DNA of 64,000 nt from Cinnamomum chago (GCA_038049695.1 CP142459.1:71418501-71482500); one strand, 5' to 3'. Positions 25,662 through 38,295 are shown, counted from the stretch's first letter. Numbers and translations: made by a program. Notes: generated by a model from the letters alone, not told the origin.

Positions 25662-25997
25662 GACATATGAATTCTCCTTAAACCCTATTCCCCCAATTTC
25701 ATTGACTCTGGTTCATAATTCTTTTTTTTTTTTTTTAACTTCACAATCCTGAATCTCATGATATCATGTGAGTTAAAAAACTCAAGATATCATGGAATCC
25801 AGATCCAAATAAGAAGACTATCTAGGCTTTTTAATGTACAGACTTTTTAACGTTTAATATTTGGATCCCATGATATTATGGGTTTTTAAACTCACATGAT
25901 ATTATGGGATCTAGGGCAAAAAAGTAAAAATATACATATATACCTGAGTCGTGACATTATTAAATTTTCAGTCATGAAATTGAGGATATGAAATTAG

Positions 25998-26633
25998 TGG
26001 TGTTGCTACCTGTACACTGCAAATAGCTTTCCACACACGCACCCTTTTTTTTGTTTAATTCCTAAACTACCCCTCCCTCTCCTTTCATCTCCCCGCAGGC
26101 CGGCCGCCCCCTCCGTCCGAGCTTGCCGCCCGCCGCCTGCCGCCTACAACCGGCCCCTCTCCATACTTATCGCCGGACGCCGCTCGCCCACCCTTTCTCC
26201 TAATCCATTTCTCTCTCCATCTTCGTCTCCTTCTCCCTCTGTTTCCCTCTCCCTGCTCGTCACCGGCCGCCCACCCTATGTCCTTCTCCCTTTCTTTCTC
26301 CCTCTTCCTCTCCTTTTCCTTCTCTATTTCTCTCTCCCTGCTCGTCGCCGGCCGTCGCCCGTCCACCCTCTCTCATTCTCTCTCCCTCTCCCTCTCCTTC
26401 TCCCTTTCTTTCCCTCTCCTTGCTAAACCCTAAACCCTGCTCGTCCCCAACTGCCGCCCGAGCCACCATCTCCCTCTCCATTTTTCTCTCTCCCTCTCCC
26501 CCACCTCCCTGTCTCGCAGCCCACCCCCGTGAGCAGGTGCCTAGACAGGGAGAGGGAGAGGGAGAGGGAAAAAGGGATAGAGAGAGATGGTGGCGTGGGC
26601 GGCGCCGGGGACGAGCATGAGAGGGAAATAGAG

Positions 26634-26682
<49 letters not shown>

Positions 26683-26847
26683 GCCAGCGATGAGCAGGGA
26701 GAGGGCTCGGTCGCAGGCTGCGAGGTCTAGTGGAGGGGGCGGCTAGCCAACGTGGAAAGGGAATGAGAGGGAGGGGTAATTTAGGAAGTAAAAAAAAAAG
26801 TGCTTGTTTGGAGAGAAATTTGCAGTATGTAGGTAGCCACTCTCATG
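25998..26847. mobile_element. Mutator-like foldback element with GC-rich core
   Basis: Imperfect inverted repeats of about 75 bp end in ctaccccctcc-type sequence on both sides (left gttgctacctgtacactgc, inverted right gtggctacctacatactgc). The flanks tgaaattag (25989-25997) and tgaaactag (26848-26856) form a 9-bp target duplication with one mismatch, typical of MULEs. The core is GC-rich, CT-rich on the left half and GA-rich on the right. It contains a telobox-like aaaccctaaaccct near 26426 and a (GA)n run at 26641-26680. No transposase. Confidence 0.7.
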
Positions 26848-27270
26848 TGAAACTAGCAAAACACGCCGGCGCTTAGCACGGGCAATATAATCCACAATGT
26901 ATAAGAGATTGTAAAAAGTTTAAAATTTTAAATGAGATTAACAATATGATATTATATCTCTTATATTGAGAAGGAAGTTTTTATAGTAAATTTAAAATAT
27001 TATATTTTTCTGTTGGGGCTAAGTTGGTAGTAATAACAAGAGAAAAACATTTAAGAGTATGGTAAATAGATAGATAGAGAGAGAAAGAGAGAGGAAAATC
27101 TGATAACCGTTTTGAAGAGTTATGCAACTAACATCAATCCATTTTACCTCTATTAACTTACCATTAATATCAATTAACTTAATTTTAATTAGGTTATAAT
27201 TAGTGTGTGTTGGGGGGGCCGATGGGCAGTTGGGCGCGCTTGAAGAGACATGCCACCGGTCAAAATTTTG

Positions 27271-27686
27271 AATTATAATTAATGTGGGGAGGTTGAGGAT
27301 GTGACGAGACATTTTTGGAGTCAATTATTTAGAGAGCGTCAAAATCAATAAATACAAATTGGAATTGAATTGATGTTAATTTCTCAATTAGGATTAGTCC
27401 CTTTCTTAAATTATAATTAATGCGGGGGAGGTTGAGGACAAGAGAAAACATTTTGGGAGTCAATTATTTAGAAAGCGTCAAAATCAATTGATGTCGATTG
27501 GAATTGAATTGATGTTGATTTCTCAATTAAGATTAATCTCTTTCTTAAATTATAATTAATGTGGGGGATGTTGAGGATGTGAGGAGACATTTTGGGAGTC
27601 AATTATTTAGGGAGTGTTAAAATTAATTAATGTCAATTGGAATTGAATTGATGTTGATTTCTCAATTAGAATTAGTCTCTTTCATA
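27271..27686. repeat. 138-bp minisatellite, three units
   Basis: Units start at 27271, 27409 and 27548 with aattataattaatg followed by a G-run, gggagtcaattattta and ttggaattgaattgatgtt. They differ by scattered substitutions. The array lies about 330 bp upstream of oxidase copy 2 and is absent upstream of the other copies. Confidence 0.8.
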
Positions 27687-27837
27687 TATAATAATTGGGG
27701 ATACAAAATTTTAGAGGGTTAGATACGTAAAATCCCAAAAAAAAAATTTCTTCCAAGCCGGCATTTGTGACTGGGTCACCATCACTACATTTTATAAGAA
27801 GTTGCAATGAAGTATCCACAAAGACTAATAAAGCCCC

Positions 27838-27844
27838 TATAAAG
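27838..27844 (+). promoter_or_regulatory. Candidate TATA box, oxidase copy 2
   Basis: tataaag lies 176 bp before the start codon, just upstream of the conserved block gatgtctcataacgg. The equivalent element is present in the other copies. Confidence 0.5.
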
Positions 27845-28013
27845 ATCTCTCATGATGTCTCATAACGGATATTACTACGCATCTTGCTTGGATCACTCCA
27901 CCCCATGTCATTCCTCTCATTACATATTTTCAGTTGAACTCCAACCCAAAAAAAAAAAAAAAGCACATTTTCAGTTGAACCAAACAAAGCTGAAACTTTG
28001 AGACTAGAGGAAG

Positions 28014-31000
28014 ATGGGTCCACCCCATGCCCTTTCAGCCACCAACTTATTGAGTCTATTTTGTTTCTTCATCTTGCTAGCAACTCAAACCGCTGATGCT
28101 AAGATCCGAAGGTACAAATGGGAAGTGAATTACCAGTTCAAGTCCCCTGATTGCTACAGGAAGCTGGCTATAGCCATCAATGGAAGGACTCCTGGTCCCA
28201 CCATCCTCGCGCAACAAGGCGACACTGTTATCGTCGAGCTGAAGAACAGTTTGGTCACTGAAAATATTGCAATTCACTGGCATGGAATTCGACAGGTAGA
28301 GTCATGTCTAACTGAGTTGTCGAATTTCTTTAGCTGGGGAATAAGAAGTACCATCTTAATTCATGTTCACAAGGATCTCTTTTCTTTGTGGATGAAGAAG
28401 TTTGATTTTTTTTTTTTTTTGGGCTGCAGATCGGATCTCCATGGAGTGATGGAACTGAAGGTGTGAGCCAGTGCCCCATTTTGCCGGGAGACATCTTTCG
28501 GTACAAGTTTGTTGTTGATAGGGTAGGTTATGACATATTAAGCTTAAATGATTCTTTTTCCAAAAAGAGAAAAATCTCAAAAGTTATTAAGAGATGATAG
28601 ATGAGGCACTGCAGGGGTGGACCTTCATGTAGGCATAGGGGGCCATGGGCCCCCTTAAGTCTTTAAATTTTTATATTTTACTGCTAATTTTTTTGTAATT
28701 TTTTATTTTGACCCTTAAATTGTTAAAATTTTCTTTTAATAATTTTCATTTGGTCCTCCTAGTTTCATTTTCTGGATCCGCCCCTGTGAGGCAGCGCTAA
28801 CTAAGATATCATGAATGCATGACATAAATTAAAACTCATTCTTCATCATTTGAGAAAGTGTATTCTATAAAATCTAACTCTCCATTTGTTTCACTTTGGC
28901 TAAGAAAGTCTAACTAACGATTTAAAACCATCCTTTTTTTTTTTTACCAAAAAAACACTATCGATTTAAATGAAGAGAAAAGGTTGAGAATACTATCTAC
29001 AGTTCAAAATAATGGTCTCTACAGTTTTCTCCACTAGGCTTCTCATTCCCTTTACTGTGCATTGAAATGGACCCTCTTGTTTGTACAACTGGACTCCATG
29101 CTTTGCGAAGGTGGTGGACTTTCGCTGTTTTCATGATAACGAAGGCCACCTTAACCTTTCCTGAACTTATTGAGGAACATTTTATACTTTTCTTGTCATT
29201 CAAATTTTGCATTCACACCATGTCGGACACTTTTCCACGCGATCTCTCTTGGCCAATCTCAACAAAGTGGTCATTTTGTCAATAAAAAAAATGTCAGCTA
29301 GATATTTATTATTGTTAAAAAATACATGTATTTATGTAAAATTTACACCCATATAAATTAAGGGATAGGATCAATGGATCATGTTAATCTGATGGAATTA
29401 GCTCTAGTGCTGTACATGAGCGGTTCGAATCGGTTTAACACTAAAACCAACAACCAAACCGAACCTGTCGGTTTTTTAATTAACCGATCAAATCCGATCG
29501 ATGGAGAGGGCTTAAACCAAACCGAACCAAACACGGTCAGTTAAACCGTTGTTTTTTTTTTTCTTTCTTCTTTTTTTTTTTTTAAATTAGACATTGGAAA
29601 TTTCAAAATGATGATACCCCATCCTTTGTATTTGTTCCAATATTTAGTGCAAACATAAAAATCCAACAATCCATACTGGACAAAACGCATATAAAAAATA
29701 ATTTTACTCCAAAAAAAGAGTTTGGACTAAACACAAGCAAAAAAAAAAAAAAACAATAACCAACTTGCTGTGAAACATTCATTCCACATGATATTCTCTA
29801 AGGTAGTGCTGACAATTGAGTTTATGTGAGAATGGAGTTGTCGACTCTAACTATGAAAGTAGTAAAAAACGAAATCCTAAGACTAAAATAGTAAAAAAAC
29901 AATACTTAAGTTACCACATACGGTCGGTTCGGTTTAAGCGGTTAACCGTGGGCTCAAACTAATAACCGACCAATATAAGCGGTTTTTATGATTTTCAAAC
30001 CGTTAACCGAACCGATTCGAACCGCCCGATTCGGAAGGTTCGGTTCGGTTTTGCGGTGATACCGGATTTTTTGTGCAGCCCTAATTTACTCTCCCTCTCT
30101 CAAAGGTGGCTAGTCAAAAAGGAGGGGAAAATGTGTTCTCCTCGAAATAATACTCTTTTTCTCATTTTTAAACTTAATTTGATAAGTAGATGAGGTCTGT
30201 TTCATGCCATTCCAACCAGAAAGTGGACTTAAGAACACATGCATGATCATATGTAAACGTTTTTTTGAGGATCCATTGATAAACTATGCATGCACCTCAT
30301 GGGCCATCGAGATACACCCCAGATCAATTGGTTCCCACTTATATAACTGACTGATTTATTTATATTTAAATTGCAGCCAGGGACTTACATGTATCATGCC
30401 CATTATGGAATGCAAAGAGAAGCAGGACTATTCGGATCCCTTCGGGTGTCAGTTCCTGATGGAGTGAGCGAACCCTTTACATACGACTTTGATCGAAGCA
30501 TCATACTCTCTGATTGGTGGCACAAGAGCACCTATGAACAATCCGCTGGCTTATCTTCAATACCCTTTCAATGGGTCAATGAGCCCGAGGTATATATGTC
30601 TTGATCATTAATAATCTATTTCATCTAATGAGTATCCTGTCCTACTTTCGGATGGCCCACCAGCAATTCCATCCATCCTATCCATTGGTTAGGACCCTTG
30701 ATGTCATGGCTTAGCCTGACCTGTTGTTTGGATACTTTCATGCGCTTTCGTAAGTTGTACTCTTACCCTTGATGCAAGTACTTGCGCCCGTTTGGGCACA
30801 GGTCTACTTTGGGCTAATGGCCCAGGATTAAACAGCAGGAGACAGGAGGAGCAGGCCATAACAGGTGTTCATTGATCAGGTCGGGCCCGCTTAGGCATAT
30901 GCCTGCCCGGCCTGACTTTAGAAACACTGAACACTAGCCGGTCCGAGCATCTTGACCCAGCCGAATACGGGCTATAATTGCATGGCCCAAGCCCTGTTCG

Positions 31001-32585
31001 CCTCAAACATGTCAAGCGTGAGTCCGCCCATTTAGTCAATCAGGACGAGCTTTCTATAACTGGGTATTCCCGGAAATGAGCACCCCAGCATAGTGATTGT
31101 CTTAACTAGAAACGATTGTAGGCTGCATCATGCAAAATCGTGCAAGGCCCAACAGCTAAATGGGCAGGACTTAGACAAGTTTCACATCAGCAAGCTCAGC
31201 CCAATTGCAGCTCTTGGTTGTAGACATCTGCACTTTGTCGTTAAATATTTTGATTAACATTAACAGCATGTTCTTCACTACTTACTCTGAGGTAATTGAT
31301 CAATCTGATTTTCTTTTTCAGTCACTTCTAATCCAAGGAAGGGGAAGATTCAATTGCTCCGCACTGGGTCCTTCAACTAATGGTGTCTGCAATTCAACAA
31401 GTCCTGACTGTTCTCCCTACTTTATCACAGTGGTGCCAGGAAAAACATACCGCCTAAGAATAGCAAGCCTCACTTCTCTATCTGCGCTCAGTTTCAAGAT
31501 AGAGGTAATTAGCTATATTCTTGTTCTAACTCTCTTTCTTATTCCATCCCTACCAAGAGATTGCTTACTCAAATCTGTATTTAAAAACAGAGAAGATGAA
31601 TGTTAAATTTTTTTTCTCTGCACAGGGACACAACATGACTGTGGTTGAATCTGATGGGCATTACGTTGAGCCATTCGTCACCGATAATCTATTCATCTAC
31701 TCCGGCGAGACCTACTCAGTCCTTGTTAAAGCAGATCAAGACCAATCCAGGAACTACTGGGCTGCAACCAATGTAGTCAGTCGCGAACCCAAGACTCCTC
31801 CTGGGCTAGCCATCTTCAACTACTATCCTAACCACCCTCGGAAGCCCCCACCAACTCCTCCACCCACTGGTCCAATGTGGAATGACACTGAAGCCCAACT
31901 AGCTCAGAATCTCAGAACCAAGTCCCACCAAGGTTACATTCACCCTCCTCCCCTGACCTCAGACAGGGTCATCATACTCCTCAACACACAGAACAGGATC
32001 AATGGCTACGTTCGTTGGTCTGTTAACAACATGTCCTTCACCCTCCCCCATACACCATACCTCATCGCGCTTAAAGAGAATTTAACCAATGCCTTTGATC
32101 AATCCCCTCCGCCAGACACCTATGATTACAAGAACTATGACATCTACAGCGTCGCGAAAAACACCAATGCCACTTCAACCAACTCCATCTACAGGTTGAA
32201 ATTCAATTCAACGGTGGACATCATTCTACAAAATGCAAACACCTTGACTAAGAACAACAGTGAAACGCATCCTTGGCATCTCCATGGACATGATTTTTGG
32301 GTGTTGGGCCATGGTAAAGGAAAGTTTGATCCAGAGATTGACCCAAAAAAGTATTACAATTTGGTGGACCCAATAATGAAGAACACAGTTGCGGTGCAAC
32401 CCTATGGATGGACTGCGTTAAGGTTCAAAGCGGATAATCCAGGTACATGGGCTTTCCATTGCCATATAGAAGCTCATTTTTACTTGGGCATGGGTGTGGT
32501 GTTTGAAGAAGGGGTGGAGATGGTGGGGAAGCTTCCTCAGTCAGTGATGGGGTGTGGTAATTTAAGTAGGGGTGGATATCATTGA
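28014..32585 (+). CDS. AAO: L-ascorbate oxidase, array copy 2
   Basis: Exons 28014-28295, 28430-28522, 30377-30589, 31322-31504 and 31626-32585 give 576 residues with GT-AG introns. The copper motifs [22 protein letters not shown] and [12 protein letters not shown] and the six family cysteines are intact. The signal peptide runs to about residue 28 (ATQTADA). Exon 1 encodes exactly the same 94 residues as copy 4; differences are in exons 2 and 5 (IFRYKF, QDQSRNY, VGKLPQS). Intron 2 (1.85 kb) holds two hAT-type insertions. Intron 4 is 121 bp and has a stop in frame, so retention would truncate the protein. The last codons lie inside a 119-bp tandem duplication that continues downstream. Expected to be a secreted apoplastic ascorbate:O2 oxidoreductase. 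Confidence 0.93.
28612..28786. mobile_element. hAT-type MITE in intron 2, copy 2
   Basis: It begins caggggtggacc and ends ggatccgcccctg, so inverted ends are caggggtggacc/caggggcggatcc, close to those of the large hAT element at 45495. The related words tgaggcac and tgaggcag flank it and suggest a target duplication, although two bases (tg) separate the left word from the terminus. It is absent from copies 1, 3 and 4. 175 bp, non-coding. Confidence 0.65.
29405..30083. mobile_element. hAT-type non-autonomous element in intron 2, copy 2
   Basis: The ends are tagtgctgtaca and, inverted, tagggctgcaca. Subterminal regions are rich in cggttcggtt and aaccgaacc words in opposite orientation. The flanks attagctc (29397-29404) and atttactc (30084-30091) look like a decayed 8-bp duplication. 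Copies 1, 3 and 4 read straight through (agctctccctccct). 679 bp without a transposase. Confidence 0.7.
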
Positions 32586-32812
32586 TGCGACCACTTACCT
32601 CACTAATGAGTGGCGGCAGTTCTCACTTAGCTGCCCAGAGTTCGAAGCCTAGGGGCCTGTTTGGATGTATGGTGAATTGAAGTATGATGGGTCGATATCA
32701 TTGATGCGACAACTTACCTCACTGATGAGTGGCGGCAGTTCTCACTTGGCTGGCCAGAGTTCGAACCCCAGGGTCCTGTTTGGATGTATGGTGAATTGAA
32801 GTATGGTGAGGT
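32575..32812 (+). repeat. 119-bp tandem duplication across the stop codon of copy 2
   Basis: gatatcattgatgcgac at 32575 recurs at 32694, and the following sequence (acttacctcact, agtggcggcagttctcac, cagagttcgaa, cctgtttggatgtatgg) is repeated in the same order. The unit contains the last codons, the stop, the head of the SINE-like insertion seen after copies 1 and 3, and the left end of a MITE. The second unit is in the 3' UTR or flank. Confidence 0.75.
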
Positions 32813-33258
32813 GAAGCATCAAATTAAGAGATAATAAAATAAGGAAATGTTCAAGTGCTTATATCCCTCACTATAGGGTGAGAGATGCTCCCATAAATGA
32901 AAATGTTCAAGTACAAAAGGGGGATTTCAAGTACATAGGGTCAAGTATAAAAGTGGGATTCATGTGCAAAAAAAGGAAAGTGCCCCCACCCTATGGTGAG
33001 GGATGGATACACTTGAAACTTTCCCAATAAAACATAAGGTGTTATAATGGAGGTTTTGTTTTAGTTGTTTGGTTTGAAATTTTTTTTACTTTTTGCATAG
33101 AAAAGTGAAACTTTTTTTGTCTTTTAATGGAGAAAGGGGATTGCTTTTTTGACTTCTTTTGAAAAAGATGGAGGTAATATTAAAATTGTGTACTTTTGAC
33201 ATGACCCATTGTTTTTTCTTATCTAGATAATGGAGGCTCTACCCCACCTAATGGGCCC
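32771..33258. mobile_element. MITE family X, copy b
   Basis: It starts gggtcctgtttggatg and ends aatgggccc. It contains tttagttgttt, aaaagtgaaac and gtcttttaatggagaa in the same order as the copy at 23530. No coding capacity. It sits at the junction of units 2 and 3. Confidence 0.5.
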
Positions 33259-33481
33259 TAATTATATATACATCCCAAATCCCTCATGCATTACCGTTGA
33301 GTGGGGATTTCGTAGGTGCGGCCTCAACGGACGGATATATGTAAGAGATGGTGGGAATTTTGGATGAAATAGGTTCGAGGAGTACCAGGGAGAGAGCAGG
33401 AGAGAATGAGGCATGATCTAGAGAGAAATGGAAACACCTGTTACTATTGGAGTCTGGAGAAAGATCTTTTGAAGGCCTTTC

Positions 33482-33483
<2 letters not shown>

Positions 33484-33537
<54 letters not shown>
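33484..33537. repeat. (GA)n microsatellite
   Basis: An uninterrupted GA run of about 54 bases. A comparable run occurs at the related place in unit 4 (51401-51448). Confidence 0.9.
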
Positions 33538-33538
<1 letters not shown>

Positions 33539-33539
33539 A

Positions 33540-35171
33540 TTTTGGAGGTTCACTATGGAGTGATGGGTCATGGAGATGGGCCTAGGCCGTTGTGGGCTAA
33601 TTGGGCCAAAGATATTAGTAACCCAATTGGACTTTCTCCACTGGGATACTCACAGGTAAGCCTCACCTCAAGCACATATCAATGGGTGTGGACCACTTAA
33701 TTGCAGCCCACTTTAACATGATCAAGCTGGAGGTTACTCACCATATTTTTTGATTGATCAGGATAGTGTTAGTAGTTGATACAATAAATAAATAAAAAAA
33801 AATGCATGCATCCTTATCTGGAATGCCAACGTTGATAATGTCCACAATCTAGCCATCAATGATTTGCAGCTTCATCCACTGGCATTAACGTAACGAAATC
33901 ATTGCTTATTGATCATAGTACAAACATAATGTCGGATCTTCATTCCTTTGGGTTGACACACAAGCAAAACCCACTTGCATCACATATTCACAATTATTTG
34001 AAACCTTAGTGTTTAAGGTCATTAAAACAAAACCAAATGACGAAAACACCCTTGTGTCCATAACACTTAATGTTAATAACATTAAATTTAATGATAAATA
34101 ATGAACATATATGCTAGTTTCCCATAATATATATTATAAAAATATATACTTCTTTTCAGTCACATTCGAGTGACCTTTGTTCGTTCAAAATCATTGAAGT
34201 CTCAATACTTTTCATTTAAATGCACCGAATAAAATTTCATTTCAATTAGAATGGTACAAAAAATTAACTCATATGAATTAAAAAAAAATTACATATCAAC
34301 AAAATCCCACTCTTTTTACACACAAATTCCAAAGGGTTGCCCAATTGGGACCTATAAGTGCCTAGAGTTCTACTCTTGGATTATCTGAAGGGGGTTTCTT
34401 TTCTTACAGGAATAAATTTCTTTTTCATACATAGGTTCTCGTGAGTCTCAGCCGGCGGCCTGAATTATTCGCCCAAAGGTCCATTGACCATCTAGAGTCA
34501 AGTCAATACTCAAAGAGAGGGGAACCATAAAATACAAAGTACCAAGAAAGGACACTCCAGAGGCAAAGTAAAATATATATATTTGAAATTGACTCGTTCC
34601 TACTTTGTAGAAGGTAAGATGTAAGAGTTTTGAGTACAACTGGGACTTACTTGGAAGAGAAGAGGATGGACATGGGAATCATTGGATGGGCCTTTGGAGA
34701 CTACAGGAAAGACCTTTCAACATCCATACACTAGTTTCAAACCTTCAAATGCAAAGCGTAGATCGATTCTTACAGGAAATCCTTTTCTTTTGTTGATTTT
34801 GTTTGCCAGTTTCATATGATACCTCGGCATCTTGATGTTATCAAACGCGCTTTCTGAATTTCTTAGGAAATCTCTTTCTTGTTCCTGAAATTATATTATT
34901 TTCAAAGTTGAGAGGGAAGGATTCCCCTCATTTTGTGATTTTTCCTCCCTCTAGAGAGATCAGAGAAGGACTCTTTCATGTCAAAAGTTGCATGGCCTAG
35001 ATCAATTCAAGTTCCCATGAGGATGAATGAATCAATGGACCCAAAAAACTCAATCCTGCTTAATATATAGTCAACGGTGTAAGTCTTACATTGGAAGACT
35101 TTCCAAGTGAAATCAAATAAAACGCCCACGGATTTTTAAAATCAGAAAAACATTTCATTTAATATAAATTA
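33540..35171. other. Duplicated 5' flank of oxidase unit 3
   Basis: No gene. The sequence aligns by eye with 22.7-24.1 kb and 52.98-54.8 kb. Confidence 0.5.
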
Positions 35172-35855
35172 GAGCTTTTTGCATATATCCCCTTAAGATT
35201 TATAGGATTTGTAAATAGCCCCCTACCTTTTCATTTTAATACCTTTCGTGTCCCCCAAAATCGGTAGACAACGAACTATCAAAAGTTTTTAGTGTGAAAT
35301 AACATATTTGCCCATCTCTTTATCATTATATAGTTAAATTCAAAAGCTTGAATTTATTTTTCACTAAAGCTTGTAACATTGATAATTACATTTAGTAGGA
35401 GAGAATAACCGTATGTAAATTTATTTTTATCAATAAATTGGGCCTATTTTATTATATCCAAACCTACTATAATGACATTCAATGCATGTGTTTATAATTA
35501 GTTACAATTGATTCAATCCATGCATGACCCACCATTAAATTGATGAAAGTTTCAAAATACATAATTTGGCTTCGTATGCATTAAAAAGTTATTGAGGAAG
35601 ACTGTTGGGAATAGAGATACAATAATGGAGTTTTGGTAAATAAAAATATACTCATATTTGCTTAACTGATATAAGGGCAAGGTTGTCATTTTAATAAAAG
35701 TTCAACACAAATCCTATGGTCATTACCCATTTTCATTAGAAATAATGATTTTGGGGGCTTCAAAGGTATTGAAACGAAAAGGTATGGACCTATACGCAAA
35801 TACTAAAACCACAGGAACCTATTTACAAATAATAGAAATCTTAGGAGGGTATACA

Positions 35856-35902
<47 letters not shown>

Positions 35903-35903
35903 C
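35172..35903. mobile_element. MULE-type MITE with 9-bp target duplication, unit 3
   Basis: tataaatta flanks it at 35163-35171 and 35904-35912. The left end gagctttttgcatatatcc and inverted right end gaggttttt...gtgtataccctcc continue as imperfect inverted repeats with ctaagattt and atttgtaaatag. A poly(A) run of about 40 (35,859-35,899) sits beside the right end. Unit 4 (54,820) shows the site without the insertion. 732 bp, no transposase. Confidence 0.7.
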
Positions 35904-36907
35904 TATAAATTATACAACTCTCATGTTCTAGAACAAACCCCCAAATTCAAATGAGATGAATTGAGTCCACTAGACCCGGTCGGACTGGTCCTATAACAAC
36001 TCTCTTGTGCTAGAAATAAAAACGGCATGCATTGACTAATGACTTCCAATGGGAAAAGGGATTCATTGGCCGACTTCCCACTATAGCTACTGAGTTTTAA
36101 TTTATAATATGATGAAATAAATAAAATGACTCTGTAGAAGTAATTGCTGCTTACTGAATGAGTTTAATTAAAGTTAATCAATCCAACAAAGTTGGGCCAA
36201 AGAAATATTGAATGTGTCAACTCATCATCGCCATATGATATAATCATAATACTGGAACTTAATTTACAAAAGTAAAGGCATAATTCACATGTAAAAGTAG
36301 AAGCTAAAAATTGATGTTCACCTTATAAATTTAATTTAATATAATCTTATAGAGAGGGAGGAGCCCACATGCCTTTTCCCATTATTTATGATATCTTTAA
36401 ACAAGATCAAATCTAAGTGATTCTCACACCATACATTGTCTATGTGTGTGGGGTATGTATTTATTACAATCTTCATGAGATTTCACAGCAATCTATAATT
36501 AATAAGATTTATGCAACATTCTCCTTCTAGCTAATCCATGTCACAAAACCTGATTATAATGAAACTGGAAATCCGCAGTCAACACCTACTATATTTGAGT
36601 TCTCAAGCGATGACGATGGTTTAGGTTCAGATGGGGACCCACCCCGACCCAATCCTATTAAGGTCGGCGGGTTTGGTAGTGTGGTAGGAGGGTTCAGGTC
36701 AGAGGGTTCGGGTCAAGTATGGTTTTCCATACACTAACCCAAGTCAAGTCAGGTTCGGACCGGGTTTGGGTTTGGGTTTGTGGTGTGTCTAGCCCTCCCC
36801 AGCCCGGCCCACATACTTTTACTTTTATATGTTACTAGCAAAGTGAGATTTTGCATGTGAAATTTCGACATTAGTGCACGTATCACTGTGCAGTGACATT
36901 TTCTAAA

Positions 36908-37210
36908 GGGCCTATTTAGCACTTTACTAGATTAGTCTAAATCAAGTAAAGCCTAAATTTCTCTGAAAGATGGTCACATCAATAACATTTTAATTCAAAA
37001 TTTCATCTATATTTTTTAAAAAAATTTAAAAAAAAAACCTCCTTTATAAATTAAAAGACAAAAAAGCTCCACTTTTTTATACAAATAGGCAAAAAGATTG
37101 CATACTAAACAACTAAAAATAAAATATCATCATAACCCCATTTACTGTATTTTCTTGATTTGATGCTTTACTACATTTTATTTTACATGTAAAATTACAA
37201 AACGGGCCCT
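36908..37210. mobile_element. MITE family X, copy c (inverted)
   Basis: gggccta at the left and cgggccc at the right bound an AT-rich body holding ctccacttttt and aaacaactaaaaataaaata, the reverse complement of words in the copies at 23530 and 32771. Unit 4 (about 56,550) lacks this block. Confidence 0.5.
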
Positions 37211-38137
37211 AAATCTTATGGATTCAAATTTTCACTAAAATATTTAATTTTTTATTTTTTTTAAAATATTAAATCAACTACTAACAAAATCAATCCAACT
37301 TGTGTCAGTCATTTTGTTATGACAACATAAAACCCGCCACCCGTCGGTGCATTTGTGGAACAGTGTAAATACCAAACGGGACTCAACCCGCCGCGATCCC
37401 CACTCTTCTCTATGAATAGTTGTTTTCCGTATTGTTTATCGTGTACCAGGTAGTTTGTGAGGGTTTTTCCATTACAACTTAATAACGGTGACAACATTAG
37501 TGTAAGGTCTATTTCTGCGTGGGTTAAAAATTGGTAGGTTGGCTTGACCTGTTGATACTATGTCAGTCTTTCTTCTTTTTCTCGGGAGATGCTATGGGTG
37601 GGTCCCCTGTTTTAAAATCAAGTACAGTGAAACTCGATCAGGTGGTCCGACCGAGGTACCTTCGATGCCTAAGTCATTGATGGATATTAAGGAAATTTTG
37701 CGATCCGGGCTGAGGTCCGGCAAAATTCAGATGTGCCTTCTCATCAGATCTCTTTCCTCTTATGTGATCCCGGCCTGGATTTCAGGTGCTTGTTAGCTCA
37801 TATTCTCACTCTCCACATCATGGCGAATGTTGGACGAATGTGGCTCAGGATCGTGGGGCATCTCCCCCTCAGTCCCGATCTCCCTGCTCCATCTTCTTCC
37901 TACAGTCCCAGTCTCATTTCTCCTTCTTCTGCCAGCTGTCTTAGTCACCTTTGAATCAGTCCTTCCTTCCGGGTTGGGCTGGTCTCGATCCGACCCTCCC
38001 CAAGACATTTTCAAAATTCCCCCCCACAGGCACAAATAGTATTATTTCAAGCCGGTTGTTATGACTGGGTTTATAAGAAGCTGTAATGAAGTTTCCTCAA
38101 CATAAAAAAAAAAAATTATAAAGCAACTCAGATTTCC

Positions 38138-38146
38138 TATATAAAG
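38138..38146 (+). promoter_or_regulatory. Candidate TATA box, oxidase copy 3
   Basis: tatataaag lies 158 bp before the start codon and precedes a block conserved in all copies (ctcataaacggatatcac). Confidence 0.5.
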
Positions 38147-38295
38147 CCTCGATCTCATGATATTGTCTCATAAACGGATATCACTACGCATCTTGCTTTG
38201 GTCACTCCACCCCCAATTGCAAGAACCCCATCTTATTTCTCATTACATATTTTCAGTTGAACCAAACAAAGCTGAAACGTTGAGACTAGAGGAAG

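Noticed and set aside
26085-26620. Open frames rich in Arg/Glu/Gly around 26.1-26.6 kb
   Set aside because: They arise from GA/CT repeats in the core of a foldback element and have no domain.
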